Under the pieces are notes generated by a model. It saw only the letters and a list, made by a program, of their open reading frames with translations. It searched no databases and was not told where the DNA came from. Positions 7,633-15,584 of a DNA stretch of 64,000 bases are shown one piece after another. The position numbers and the translations under genes are program-made. Source of the DNA: Pseudoroseicyclus_A sp041714655. Lineage in GTDB: Bacteria > Pseudomonadota > Alphaproteobacteria > Rhodobacterales > Rhodobacteraceae. The DNA is taken from NCBI RefSeq assembly GCF_041714655.1, contig NZ_CP168219.1:1736001-1800000 (forward strand). The letters are read 5' to 3'. Positions within the stretch are counted from its first letter, which is position 1. Each line of letters begins with the position of its first letter.

Positions 7633-8719
7633 AGGCGGGGCGCGAGAGCGTGCCGCCCCCGATGGCGGCGGCGACGCCGGTGGTGGCGGGGCAGCTCGTC
7701 GGCAGGCCGCGCGCGACGCGGGCGGCGAGATAGGCGAAGGCCTGGGCCTCGAGGAGGTCGCCGTCTAGGCCGACCGCCTCCACGGGGGCGACGGGGCAGC
7801 CGGCGCCGGCGGCGATCATCGCCATGAGCGTTGCATTGTGGCGGCCGCCGCCGGTGACGAGGAGCCGTTCAGGGGGAGCCGGCAGGAGCTCAAGGCCGGT
7901 GGCCACGGCGGCGGCGGCGCAGGCGGTGAGGGTGGCGGTGGCATCGGCGTCGGCGAGGTGGGCGACGGCACCTGCGAGGGAGAAATCGCCGCGGTCCAGG
8001 GACTTGGGCGGCATTCTTGAGAAATAACGGTGGGCGAGAAAGGCGTCGAGCACGGCGGCGTCGACCTCGCCGCTGGCGGCGAGCGCGCCGCCCCTGTCAC
8101 AGGGCGCGCCGCGGCGGGCGGCCATCAGGTCGTCGATGGGGGCATTGGCCGGGCCGGTGTCGAAGGCGAGGAGCGCGCCCGGCTCCTCGGGGCGAGCGGC
8201 CGCCGGGTCCACCCAGGTGAGATTGCCGATGCCGCCGAGGTTGAGGACGGCGAGCGGCGCCGTGGCGCCGAGGTGCTTCGCCAGCGCGAAATGGTAGAAG
8301 GGCGCGAGCGGCGCGCCCTCGCCGCCCATCGCCACATCGGCGGAGCGGAAATCCCAGGCGACCGGCCTCCCCAAAGCCTCCGCCAGCGCCGCGCCGTCGC
8401 CGGCCTGGAGCGTGCCCCGCCCCTTCGGCTCATGTGCCAGCGTCTGGCCGTGGAAGCCGACGAGATCGGCCTCCATCCCCGCGAGCAGCTCGGCATGAGC
8501 GCGGGTCACGAGCTCGGCCGCCGCCGCCACCTCCGGCCCCTCCCAGAGCCCGAGCGCCGCCCGCAGCACCGCGCGCTCCGCGCCCGTATAGGGCCGGTAG
8601 CCGCCCGCCCCGAAGGCGAGGATCGCCTCGCCATCCGTCTGGAGAAGCGCCGCATCCACGCCGTCGAGCGAGGTGCCCGACATCGTGCCCGCGACCCACC
8701 AAGGCCCGCCCCGGTTCAT
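7631..8719 (-). CDS. anmK: Anhydro-N-acetylmuramic acid kinase
   Basis: 362 aa. The N-terminal ATP-site motif GTMSGTSLDGVDAALL is diagnostic for AnmK, which phosphorylates 1,6-anhydroMurNAc with ring opening to give MurNAc-6-phosphate in cell-wall recycling. Later motifs include LNLGGIGNLTW and FDTGPANAPIDD. Start at 8719 has AAGGA upstream; an ATG at 8764 would overlap the divergent promoter region of tyrS. Divergent from tyrS, 61 bp between start codons. Confidence 0.95.
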   Translation of the reverse strand: MNRGGPWWVAGTMSGTSLDGVDAALLQTDGEAILAFGAGGYRPYTGAERAVLRAALGLWEGPEVAAAAELVTRAHAELLAGMEADLVGFHGQTLAHEPKGRGTLQAGDGAALAEALGRPVAWDFRSADVAMGGEGAPLAPFYHFALAKHLGATAPLAVLNLGGIGNLTWVDPAAARPEEPGALLAFDTGPANAPIDDLMAARRGAPCDRGGALAASGEVDAAVLDAFLAHRYFSRMPPKSLDRGDFSLAGAVAHLADADATATLTACAAAAVATGLELLPAPPERLLVTGGGRHNATLMAMIAAGAGCPVAPVEAVGLDGDLLEAQAFAYLAARVARGLPTSCPATTGVAAAIGGGTLSRPA

Positions 8720-8780
8720 GGCTTTTCCTTGCCCCCTGCCCGGCCTATAGACTGGCCCGACCAACAGGCAGGGGCAAGAG

Positions 8781-10031
8781 ATGGGCTTTCATCCCAAGTC
8801 GGAATTCTTGAGCGAGATCATCGCGCGCGGCTTTCTGGCCGATTGCACCGCGCTGGAGGAGCTCGACACCCGTCTCTATCAGGGCCGGGTCACCGGCTAT
8901 ATCGGCTTCGACCTGACGGCCACGAGCCTGCATATCGGCAACCTCGTGCAGATCATGCTCCTGCGCTGGATGCAGAAGACCGGCCACCGGCCGATCACGC
9001 TGATGGGCGGCGGCACGACCAAGGTCGGCGATCCCTCCGGCAAGGACGAGATGCGCAAGATCCTCTCGGTCGAGCAGATCAACGCCAATGCCGACGGGAT
9101 CCGCCGCGTCTTCGCGAATTACATCACCTATGGCGAGGGCGAGACGGACTCGCCGCTCGTCAACAACGCCGAATGGCTCGACAAGCTCGGCTACATCGAC
9201 TTCCTGCGCGACATCGGCAAGCATTTCACGGTGAACCGTCTGCTGGCGTTCGAGAGCGTCAAGTCGCGGCTCGACCGGGAGCAGGCGCTGAGCTTCATCG
9301 AGTTCAACTACATGCTCCTGCAGAGCTACGATTACCTCGAGCTGCATCGCCGCTACGGCTGCGCCCTGCAGATGGGCGGGTCGGACCAATGGGGCAACAT
9401 CGTCTCGGGCGCCGACCTCATCCGCCGCGTCGAGGGGGCGGAGGCCTTCGGGCTGACGACGCCGCTGGTCACCCGGTCGGACGGCAAGAAGATGGGCAAG
9501 TCGGCCGATGGCGCGGTCTGGCTCAACGACGACATGATGTCTCCCTACGAGTTCTGGCAGTGGTGGCGGAACGTTGCAGATGCCGATGTGGGCAAGTTCC
9601 TGAAGATGTTCACGGAACTCCCCGTCGACGAATGCGAGCGGCTGGGCGCCGTCGGCGGCTCCGAGATCAACGAATCGAAGGTGCGGCTGGCGAACGAGGT
9701 GACGACGCTCCTCCATGGCGCGGCGGCGGCGGCGGCGGCCGAGGCGACGGCCCGCGAGGTCTTCGAGCGGGGCGGCACGGGCGAGGAGCTGCCGACGCTG
9801 GTGCTCTCCGCCGGCGAGGTGGCGGACGGCATCTCCATCGTGCAGCTCTTCGTGCGGGCCGGGCTCGCGGGCTCCGGCAAGGAGGCGAAGCGCCTGATCG
9901 CCGATGGCGGGGCACGGCTGGCGGATGCGCCGGTGACGGATGCGGGGCTGATGCTGGGCGCGGCGGATCTCGGCGCGCCGGTCAAGCTCTCCGCCGGCAA
10001 GAAGCGGCACGCGCTGGTGCAGCTCGGGTAA
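8781..10031 (+). CDS. tyrS: Tyrosyl-tRNA synthetase
   Basis: 416 aa class I synthetase. The HIGH-type motif is seen as SLHIGNL and the KMSKS loop as KKMGKS. Tyrosine-binding residues fall in NYMLLQSYDYLEL and GGSDQWGNI. The C-terminal S4-like RNA-binding domain (about 350-416) includes GLAGSGKEAKRLIADGGARL. Start follows GGGGCAAGAG. Two hairpins lie directly downstream and may end the transcript. Confidence 0.97.
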   Translation: MGFHPKSEFLSEIIARGFLADCTALEELDTRLYQGRVTGYIGFDLTATSLHIGNLVQIMLLRWMQKTGHRPITLMGGGTTKVGDPSGKDEMRKILSVEQINANADGIRRVFANYITYGEGETDSPLVNNAEWLDKLGYIDFLRDIGKHFTVNRLLAFESVKSRLDREQALSFIEFNYMLLQSYDYLELHRRYGCALQMGGSDQWGNIVSGADLIRRVEGAEAFGLTTPLVTRSDGKKMGKSADGAVWLNDDMMSPYEFWQWWRNVADADVGKFLKMFTELPVDECERLGAVGGSEINESKVRLANEVTTLLHGAAAAAAAEATAREVFERGGTGEELPTLVLSAGEVADGISIVQLFVRAGLAGSGKEAKRLIADGGARLADAPVTDAGLMLGAADLGAPVKLSAGKKRHALVQLG

Positions 10032-10037
10032 GGAGGT

Positions 10038-10095
10038 GGCGGGCTGAAGCCCGCCCTACGACCCCCGCGTAGGGTGGGTTTGTAACCCACCTTTT
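10038..10095 (+). terminator. Paired hairpins after tyrS, REP-like
   Basis: First hairpin GGCGGGCT-ga-AGCCCGCC (10038-10055); second GGTGGGTT-tgt-AACCCACC (10073-10091), followed by TTTT. The two are linked by the inverted pair CCTACG / CGTAGG, so the whole is a head-to-head repeat. A single copy of the GGTGGGTT...AACCCACCCTACG hairpin occurs after hemB (20764-20787). It resembles repetitive extragenic palindromes and may also stop tyrS transcription. Confidence 0.55.
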
Positions 10096-10383
10096 GCCAA
10101 ACGGTTGAGTTCTGTCCCCCGCCCGGTACGCGCCGAAGGCGCAGGGCGAGCGCCGGCCCGTCCCGCGGGCTGGCGCTCCGGTTGGGGCAGGCCCGGCCTC
10201 GGAGCGAGTGCGGGCTTGCTCCATAAAGCGCGCTGCTCAGCCGTCAGGAGCGCCACCCCACGGGCCGGCGCTCGCCCCGCGCGGCACCGGCGCACCCCGG
10301 AAGGCGCCGTGTCGCGCTCGCAGGGGCTTGCCGGAAACGTGCCTCCGCGGCCAAGGTGCCGGCGACACCCGGAGGAGGATCCC
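10096..10383. other. Gene-free stretch with an 18-bp inverted repeat
   Basis: About 290 bp with no convincing gene before the hydrolase start. It contains a perfect 18-bp inverted repeat, GGGCGAGCGCCGGCCCGT at 10144-10161 and its complement at 10260-10277, enclosing 98 bp. Open frames here are arginine/alanine-rich, typical of non-coding high-GC DNA. I see no tRNA-like fold and no flanking target duplication. Confidence 0.5.
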
Positions 10384-11433
10384 ATGGCCATAACCGTCAT
10401 CACCGAGGCGCGCCGCGTCGCCACGCCGCGCCTTGAGACCCGCGTGCTCTTCAGCGGGCCGGAGGATGGCACGCCCGTCATCTTCATCCACGGCAACCTC
10501 TCCGCCGCCACCTGGTGGGAGGAGACGATGCTCCGCCTGCCGCCCGGCTTCCGCGGCATCGCGCCGGACCTGCGCGCCTATGGCGAGGCGGATGCGGCGG
10601 TGAAGGTCGATGCCACGCGGGGCCTCAAGGATTTCGCCGACGATCTCGACGCGCTGATGGAGGCGCTGGGGATCGAGGCCGCCCATATGGTCGGCCATTC
10701 GCTCGGCGGCGGCGTGCTCTGGCAGATGCTGGCCGACCACCCGGCCCGCGTGCTCTCGCTCACCCAGGTGGCGCCCGCCTCGCCCTATGGTTTCGGCGGC
10801 TGCTTCGCCGATGGCACGCCCTGCTTCGCCGATGGCGCCGGCTCCGGCGCCTCGGGGGTGAACCCCGATTTCGCCCGGCTCCTCGCCGAGGGCGCGACGG
10901 GGGACGAGACGCCGCTCCATCCCCGCAACGTCCTCAACGCCTTCGTCTGGAAGCCGCCCTTCGTGCCGGAGCGGATGGAGGATATCCTCGCCGCCGCGCT
11001 CGCCCAGCATACGGGCGAGGCCGATTACCCCGGCGATGTCGCCCCGTCGGAGAACTGGCCGACCGTCGCCGCAGGCAAGCTCGGCCCGATCAACGCGCTG
11101 ACGCCCAATTACATCAAGGACCCGCTCGGCTTCACCAAGGGGCCGACCCCGCCGATCTGCTGGATCCGCGGCGCGGAGGATGCCGTCGTCTCCGACGCCT
11201 CCGGCTTCGACCTTGGCGCGCTCGGCGCCATGGGGGCGGTGCCCGGCTGGCCGGGGGAAGAGGTCTTCCCCGCCCAGCCGATGATCGGCCAGACGGCGGC
11301 GGCGCTCGACGCCTATGCGGCCAGGGGCGGCCGGGTCGAGCGGCATGTCTTCGAGGAGTGCGGCCATTCTCCCTATCTGGAGAAGCCGCAAGCCTTCGAT
11401 GCCGCCTTCCACGGCTTCCTGAAGAGCCTCTAG
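10384..11433 (+). CDS. Alpha/beta hydrolase
   Basis: 349 aa. The oxyanion-hole motif IFIHGN, the nucleophile elbow MVGHSLGGG and a late EECGHSPYLE (catalytic His) define an alpha/beta-hydrolase fold enzyme. A lid-like insertion of about 120 residues lies between the nucleophile and the C-terminal acid/His part. ATG at 10384 follows CGGAGGAGGATCCC; the frame open back to 10105 covers the inverted repeat and was excluded. Ester, epoxide or haloalkane substrates cannot be told apart from sequence. Its stop overlaps that of a short convergent ORF. Confidence 0.88.
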   Translation: MAITVITEARRVATPRLETRVLFSGPEDGTPVIFIHGNLSAATWWEETMLRLPPGFRGIAPDLRAYGEADAAVKVDATRGLKDFADDLDALMEALGIEAAHMVGHSLGGGVLWQMLADHPARVLSLTQVAPASPYGFGGCFADGTPCFADGAGSGASGVNPDFARLLAEGATGDETPLHPRNVLNAFVWKPPFVPERMEDILAAALAQHTGEADYPGDVAPSENWPTVAAGKLGPINALTPNYIKDPLGFTKGPTPPICWIRGAEDAVVSDASGFDLGALGAMGAVPGWPGEEVFPAQPMIGQTAAALDAYAARGGRVERHVFEECGHSPYLEKPQAFDAAFHGFLKSL

Positions 11434-11585
11434 AGGAGGAGGCTCCCCAGCCAGAGGATCAGCCCCGCCGGCAGCGCGATGCCGAGCGCGAGCAGCGCGG
11501 CGCCGGCCGGGGTCAGTCGCGGGGCGGCAGGCCCGGTAGCGATCCGGGCGGTCGCTACCCCGGGGCGGGCTCTTGGGTCTTGCAT
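11430..11585 (-). CDS. Small single-pass membrane protein
   Basis: 51 aa starting MQDPRARPGVATARI, with one C-terminal hydrophobic segment (about residues 28-50, ALLALGIALPAGLILWLGSL). An AAGGAG ribosome-binding site lies 7 nt before the ATG, which is unusually strong for a chance ORF. The stop overlaps the hydrolase stop tail to tail. It is divergent from the acyltransferase-like gene at 11659. No family recognised; function unknown. Confidence 0.55.
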   Translation of the reverse strand: MQDPRARPGVATARIATGPAAPRLTPAGAALLALGIALPAGLILWLGSLLL

Positions 11586-11658
11586 CGGGCGCTCCTTTTT
11601 GGGGAATCGGTGCGCTCCCATTAAGCCGGCGTTAGGTAAATGCCGCCCTAATGGGGCC

Positions 11659-12510
11659 ATGCCGCGTGACCATGCCCTCACCGAACTCGCCCTGCCGCTA
11701 CAGCAGAGCCCCGCGTTCGCGGCGGCGCTGGCGCGGCAGGGCATCGCCGCCGACCATGTGACACTGGATCGGGGCGGCACGATCCTCTGCCAATGCCTGA
11801 TGCTGCGCCGCTGGGGGCTGACGCTGGCGCCGCGCGGGCCCGTCTTCCGGGAGGATCTGCCGGCCGAGCTTCGCGCCGGGCTGATCGGCAAGCTGGCCCG
11901 CGAGGGGCTGCGCCTCGCCGAGCCCGACACGCCGGAGGGGATGCGCGCGGGCGGTTTCACGCAGGTCATGACCCCCGGCTGGGTCGCCGAATGGGACATC
12001 CGCCCCGCCGAGGCGGAGCTCCGCGCCGCCATGCGCCCAAGCTGGCGGCAGGCGCTGGCGCAGGGCGAAGCGGCAGGGCTCGAGGCGTGGTGGCACGGCA
12101 TCCTCTCCCGCGCCGGGGCGGAGCTCTTCGCGCGAGAGGCGGCGCAGCGCCGCGCCCGCCGCTACCGGGCGCTGCCGGTGCGGCTCTGGCGCGGCTGGCC
12201 GGGCGGCGAGGTTCTTGAGCTTCGGGTGCCCGATGGCGGGCTGGCGGCGCTGATGCTCTTCCTGCCGCATGGGCGCGTCGTGACCTACCAGATGGGCTGG
12301 GCGTCGGAGGCCGGCCGCCGCCTCGGCGCGCACCGGGTCGGGCTGATGCTGGCCGCCAACCGCTTCGCCGCCGCCGGCATCGAGCGGATGGACCTCGGCC
12401 AGATCGACGCGGCCCAGCCGGGGCTCATGCGCTTCAAGCTCGGTTCCGGCGCCAGCGCCCGGCCGCTCGGCGGCTCCTGGCTTCGCCTGCCGTGGCGCGG
12501 CCGGCGCTGA
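11659..12510 (+). CDS. GNAT/FemAB-like acyltransferase domain protein
   Basis: 283 aa. Two related halves with a pattern like the FemAB/GNAT fold: an N-terminal segment with GTILCQCLMLRRWGLTLAPRGPVF, and a C-terminal segment with YQMGWASEAGRRLGAHRVGLMLAANRFAAAGIERMDLG, which reads as a GNAT-type 'grow up with transfer' helix and strand. Such proteins transfer acyl or aminoacyl groups. The substrate is unknown. The C-terminal GLMRFKLGSGASARPLGGSW is typical of FemAB-like proteins in this family. ATG at 11659 chosen because the homologous-looking part starts there. Confidence 0.6.
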   Translation: MPRDHALTELALPLQQSPAFAAALARQGIAADHVTLDRGGTILCQCLMLRRWGLTLAPRGPVFREDLPAELRAGLIGKLAREGLRLAEPDTPEGMRAGGFTQVMTPGWVAEWDIRPAEAELRAAMRPSWRQALAQGEAAGLEAWWHGILSRAGAELFAREAAQRRARRYRALPVRLWRGWPGGEVLELRVPDGGLAALMLFLPHGRVVTYQMGWASEAGRRLGAHRVGLMLAANRFAAAGIERMDLGQIDAAQPGLMRFKLGSGASARPLGGSWLRLPWRGRR

Positions 12511-12618
12511 GAGGGCACAGGCGGCCTGCGCTCACGAGGGGGGCGCCCTCGCGGCATGCGGGACCTCGCCTGCCCCCTCCCCACTGGCGCCCGCCCGCGC
12601 CGCCGGCTAACGAGGGAC

Positions 12619-13545
12619 ATGACCGAGGACGCCTCCTCCAAGGACGCCGCGCGCGCGAACATGCGTGGTGCCACCATCATGGTGCTTTCCATGGCGCTCT
12701 TCGCGGTGGAGGACCTCTTCATCAAACTGCTGGCCAGCGCCGTGCCGCCCGGGCAGCTCCTCATCTGCCTCGGCGCCATCGGCGCGCCGATCCTCTTCGT
12801 CCTCTCCCGCGCCCGCCGCGAGCCCATCGACTGGCAGGCGCTGCGCCACAAAAGCGTCGCCTGGCGCACGCTCGGCGAGGCCTTCGGCACCTTCGGCTAC
12901 ATCCTCGCCCTGTCGCTGGCGCCGCTCGCGCTCGCCTCCGCAATGCTGCAGGCCGTGCCGCTGGCGGTGACGCTGGGCGCCGCCGTCCTCCTCTCCGAGC
13001 CCGTCGGCTGGCGGCGGTGGAGCGCCATCGCCATCGGCTTCGCCGGCGTCCTCGTCGTCGTCGAGCCCTGGGGCGCCGGCTTCGAGCCGGCGGCGCTCTT
13101 CGCGCTGATGGCCATCGCCGGGCTCGGCGCCCGCGACCTCGCCACCCGCATGACGCCCCGCGCGGTGACCGGGCTGCAGCTCTCGACGCTCGCCTTCCTC
13201 TCGCTCGTGCCGACCGGCGCGCTTCTCATGGCGCTCTCGGGCACGCCTTTTGCGCCGCTCGGGCCGCGGGAGCTCCTGATCCTGCCGATGATCCTCACCT
13301 TCGGCATCACCGGCTACCTGACCGTCGTCGCCGCCACCCGGGCGGGCGATGTCGGCTTCGTCGCGCCCTTCCGCTACTTCCGCATCCTCTTCGCCCTGAT
13401 CCTTGCCCGGGCGGTGCTCGGCGAGGCGATCACCCCGGCGATGCTGATCGGCTCGGCAATGATCGTCGGCTCGGGGCTCTACAGCTTCTGGCGGGAGCGG
13501 CGGCTGCGGCGGGCCGCTTCCCTCATGGCCCCCCGCGGGCTATAG
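12619..13545 (+). CDS. DMT-superfamily (EamA) transporter
   Basis: 308 aa with about ten hydrophobic segments arranged as two EamA repeats (first repeat from about residue 15, second from about 155). No soluble domain. EamA proteins export metabolites or amino acids across the inner membrane; the substrate is not predictable. Start at 12619 (MTEDASSKD) chosen over 12556 because the preceding residues lack hydrophobic or family character and GAGGGA precedes it. Followed 33 bp later by eno. Confidence 0.85.
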   Translation: MTEDASSKDAARANMRGATIMVLSMALFAVEDLFIKLLASAVPPGQLLICLGAIGAPILFVLSRARREPIDWQALRHKSVAWRTLGEAFGTFGYILALSLAPLALASAMLQAVPLAVTLGAAVLLSEPVGWRRWSAIAIGFAGVLVVVEPWGAGFEPAALFALMAIAGLGARDLATRMTPRAVTGLQLSTLAFLSLVPTGALLMALSGTPFAPLGPRELLILPMILTFGITGYLTVVAATRAGDVGFVAPFRYFRILFALILARAVLGEAITPAMLIGSAMIVGSGLYSFWRERRLRRAASLMAPRGL

Positions 13546-13578
13546 GGGCGGCAAACCCGCATGCCCCGGAGGCCCCTT

Positions 13579-14853
13579 ATGAGCACCATCATCGACATCC
13601 ACGCCCGCGAGATCCTCGACAGCCGCGGCAACCCGACGGTCGAGGTCGACGTGACGCTCGAGGATGGCTCGATGGGCCGCGCTGCCGTGCCCTCCGGCGC
13701 CTCCACCGGCGCCTATGAGGCGGTCGAGAAGCGCGACGGCGACAAGTCCCGCTACCTCGGCAAGGGTGTCCGCGAGGCGGTGGCCGCGGTCAACGGCGAG
13801 ATCGCCGAAGAGATCCTCGGCATGGACGCGACCGACCAGGTGGATATCGACGAGGCGATGATCGATCTCGACGGCACGCCGAACAAGGGCCGGCTCGGCG
13901 CCAATGCCATCCTCGGCGTGTCGCTGGCGACGGCCAAGGCGGCGGCGGAATTCTGCGGCCAGCCGCTCTACCGCTATGTGGGCGGCACCGCGGCGCGGGT
14001 CCTGCCGGTGCCGATGATGAACATCATCAATGGCGGCGAGCATGCCGACAACCCGATCGACATCCAGGAATTCATGATCATGCCGGTGGCGGCCGAGAGC
14101 ATTGCCGAGGCCGTGCGCATGGGCTCCGAGGTGTTCCACACGCTGAAGAAGGAGCTCTCCGCCGCCGGCCATCTGACGGGCATCGGCGACGAGGGCGGCT
14201 TCGCGCCCAACCTCTCCTCCACGCGCGATGCGCTGGATTTCATCCTGCGCTCGATCGAGAAGGCCGGCTACAAACCGGGCGAGGACATCTATCTGGCGCT
14301 CGATTGCGCGGCGACGGAGTATTTCAAGGACGGCGTCTACGACATGAAGGGCGAGGGCACGAAGCTCTCCTCCGCCGAGAATGTCGACTATCTAGCGGCG
14401 CTGGTCGGCGACTACCCGATCATTTCCATCGAGGACGGCTGCTCGGAGGACGACTGGGAGGGCTGGAAGCTGCTGACCGAGCGGCTTGGGCACAAGATCC
14501 AGCTCGTCGGCGACGATCTCTTCGTGACCAACCCCGAGCGGCTGGCCATGGGCATCGAGCGGGGCGCCGCGAATTCCATGCTGGTCAAGGTGAACCAGAT
14601 CGGCTCGCTGACCGAGACGCTGACCGCCGTCGAGATGGCGCACCGGGCGGGGATGACCAACGTCATGTCCCACCGCTCGGGCGAGACCGAGGATGCGACC
14701 ATCGCCGACCTCGCGGTGGCGACGAATTGCGGGCAGATCAAGACCGGCTCGCTCAGCCGCTCCGACCGGATCGCCAAGTACAACCAGCTCATCCGCATCG
14801 AGGAAGCCCTTGGCGCCACGGCGAAATTCGCCGGGCGGTCTATCCTGAAGTGA
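13579..14853 (+). CDS. eno: Enolase
   Basis: 424 aa. Converts 2-phosphoglycerate to phosphoenolpyruvate in glycolysis/gluconeogenesis. Family motifs are present: ILDSRGNPTVEV near the N-terminus, GDEGGFAPN, SIEDG (Mg ligand), LVKVNQIGSLTET (catalytic Lys), and SHRSGETED. Start at 13579 follows CGGAGGCCCCTT. Its TGA overlaps the GTG of the DUF4180 gene by 4 nt, so the two are translationally coupled. Confidence 0.98.
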   Translation: MSTIIDIHAREILDSRGNPTVEVDVTLEDGSMGRAAVPSGASTGAYEAVEKRDGDKSRYLGKGVREAVAAVNGEIAEEILGMDATDQVDIDEAMIDLDGTPNKGRLGANAILGVSLATAKAAAEFCGQPLYRYVGGTAARVLPVPMMNIINGGEHADNPIDIQEFMIMPVAAESIAEAVRMGSEVFHTLKKELSAAGHLTGIGDEGGFAPNLSSTRDALDFILRSIEKAGYKPGEDIYLALDCAATEYFKDGVYDMKGEGTKLSSAENVDYLAALVGDYPIISIEDGCSEDDWEGWKLLTERLGHKIQLVGDDLFVTNPERLAMGIERGAANSMLVKVNQIGSLTETLTAVEMAHRAGMTNVMSHRSGETEDATIADLAVATNCGQIKTGSLSRSDRIAKYNQLIRIEEALGATAKFAGRSILK

Positions 14854-15212
14854 CCGAAGTCCGGCAGATCGGCGGCCTTCCGGCGGCCGTTCTGCCGGCC
14901 GAGGGGCCGGTGCTCACCGGCGAGGCCGGGGCGCTGGAGGCGCTCGGCGAGAGCTATGGGGCGGAGGCGGAGCTGCTGGTCATCCCGCTCGCGCGGCTGG
15001 GGCCGGACAGCCTCGACCTATCCACCCGCCAGCTCGGGCTGATGCTGCAGAAATTCGCCAATTACCGCCAGCGGGTCGCCTTCCTCGGCGAGACCGACGC
15101 GCGCGCGGCCGAGAGCCAGGCGTTTCATGACTTCCGCTACGAAGCAAACAAGGGTCGTCAGGTGCTGTTCGTGGCGGATGAGGCGGAGCTGGCGGCGCTG
15201 CTGGAGCGGTAG
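14850..15212 (+). CDS. DUF4180 domain protein
   Basis: 120 aa from the GTG at 14850, which overlaps the eno stop (GTGA). Conserved DUF4180 features are DSLDLSTRQLGLMLQKFANYRQRVAF followed by FRYEANKGRQVLFVADEAELAALL; motifs of this family are a start of a nucleotide-independent small fold often annotated as hypothetical. Its function is not established. The tight coupling to enolase suggests coordinated expression, not necessarily a shared pathway. Confidence 0.8.
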   Translation: MTEVRQIGGLPAAVLPAEGPVLTGEAGALEALGESYGAEAELLVIPLARLGPDSLDLSTRQLGLMLQKFANYRQRVAFLGETDARAAESQAFHDFRYEANKGRQVLFVADEAELAALLER

Positions 15213-15220
15213 GCTAGCGA

Positions 15221-15259
15221 AAACCATATGGTTTCCGCCTCCAATTTCCATATGGAAAT
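15221..15259. promoter_or_regulatory. Two perfect CCATATGG palindromes
   Basis: AAACCATATGGTTT (15221-15234, 14 bp) and ATTTCCATATGGAAAT (15244-15259, 16 bp) are both perfect palindromes sharing the core CCATATGG. Their centres are 24 bp apart. They sit between the DUF4180 stop and the small zinc-ribbon gene in an AT-richer patch. Two matched dyads on nearly the same helix face suggest a paired operator; a transcript hairpin is the alternative. Confidence 0.5.
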
Positions 15260-15356
15260 CGGCGCCCGCCAAGGGCGGAATAGGATGTCGTGATAGCTCT
15301 GCCAGTACCTGAAGATACCGTGGTATTGTATCCAAATGCAGCAGGGAGGGCTCACG

Positions 15357-15575
15357 ATGTCTGCTACGAAATCGGTCGTTCGAGGAAGGTGCTCAAGTTG
15401 CGGCTGGAATAGCCGCCGACAGTTCCGAAACATGCATAAGCCCTGCCCAAAATGCGGCGGCACTATGGTGGTGAATTCTGAGGACCACCAACAGCTAAAG
15501 ATGGTCGCGATTATCGCTCTGATTGTTACAGCAGTGATCGCAATTGTCGCCACGGTTGTGGAGAGCAATCTCTAG
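15357..15575 (+). CDS. Small zinc-ribbon protein with C-terminal membrane segment
   Basis: 72 aa from the ATG at 15357 (AGGGAGGG upstream); an in-frame ATG at 15336 would add seven residues. C12-x2-C15 and C30-x2-C33 (CSSCGW, CPKCGG) form a zinc-ribbon; residues about 49-68 are a single membrane helix. The fold resembles membrane-anchored zinc-ribbon stubs of unknown role. Codon use and base composition are less GC-rich than in adjacent genes, consistent with recent acquisition. Faces mfd tail to tail. Confidence 0.7.
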   Translation: MSATKSVVRGRCSSCGWNSRRQFRNMHKPCPKCGGTMVVNSEDHQQLKMVAIIALIVTAVIAIVATVVESNL

Positions 15576-15584
15576 TAGTGAGGG

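Noticed and set aside
7559..7633. anmK stop interpreted as a frameshift caused by repeat insertion
   Set aside because: The AnmK C-terminus and length look normal, so the repeat merely abuts or slightly rewrote the stop.
10144..10277. Insertion sequence or attachment-site pair
   Set aside because: No transposase or integrase frame, no target duplication, and the enclosed segment is only 98 bp.
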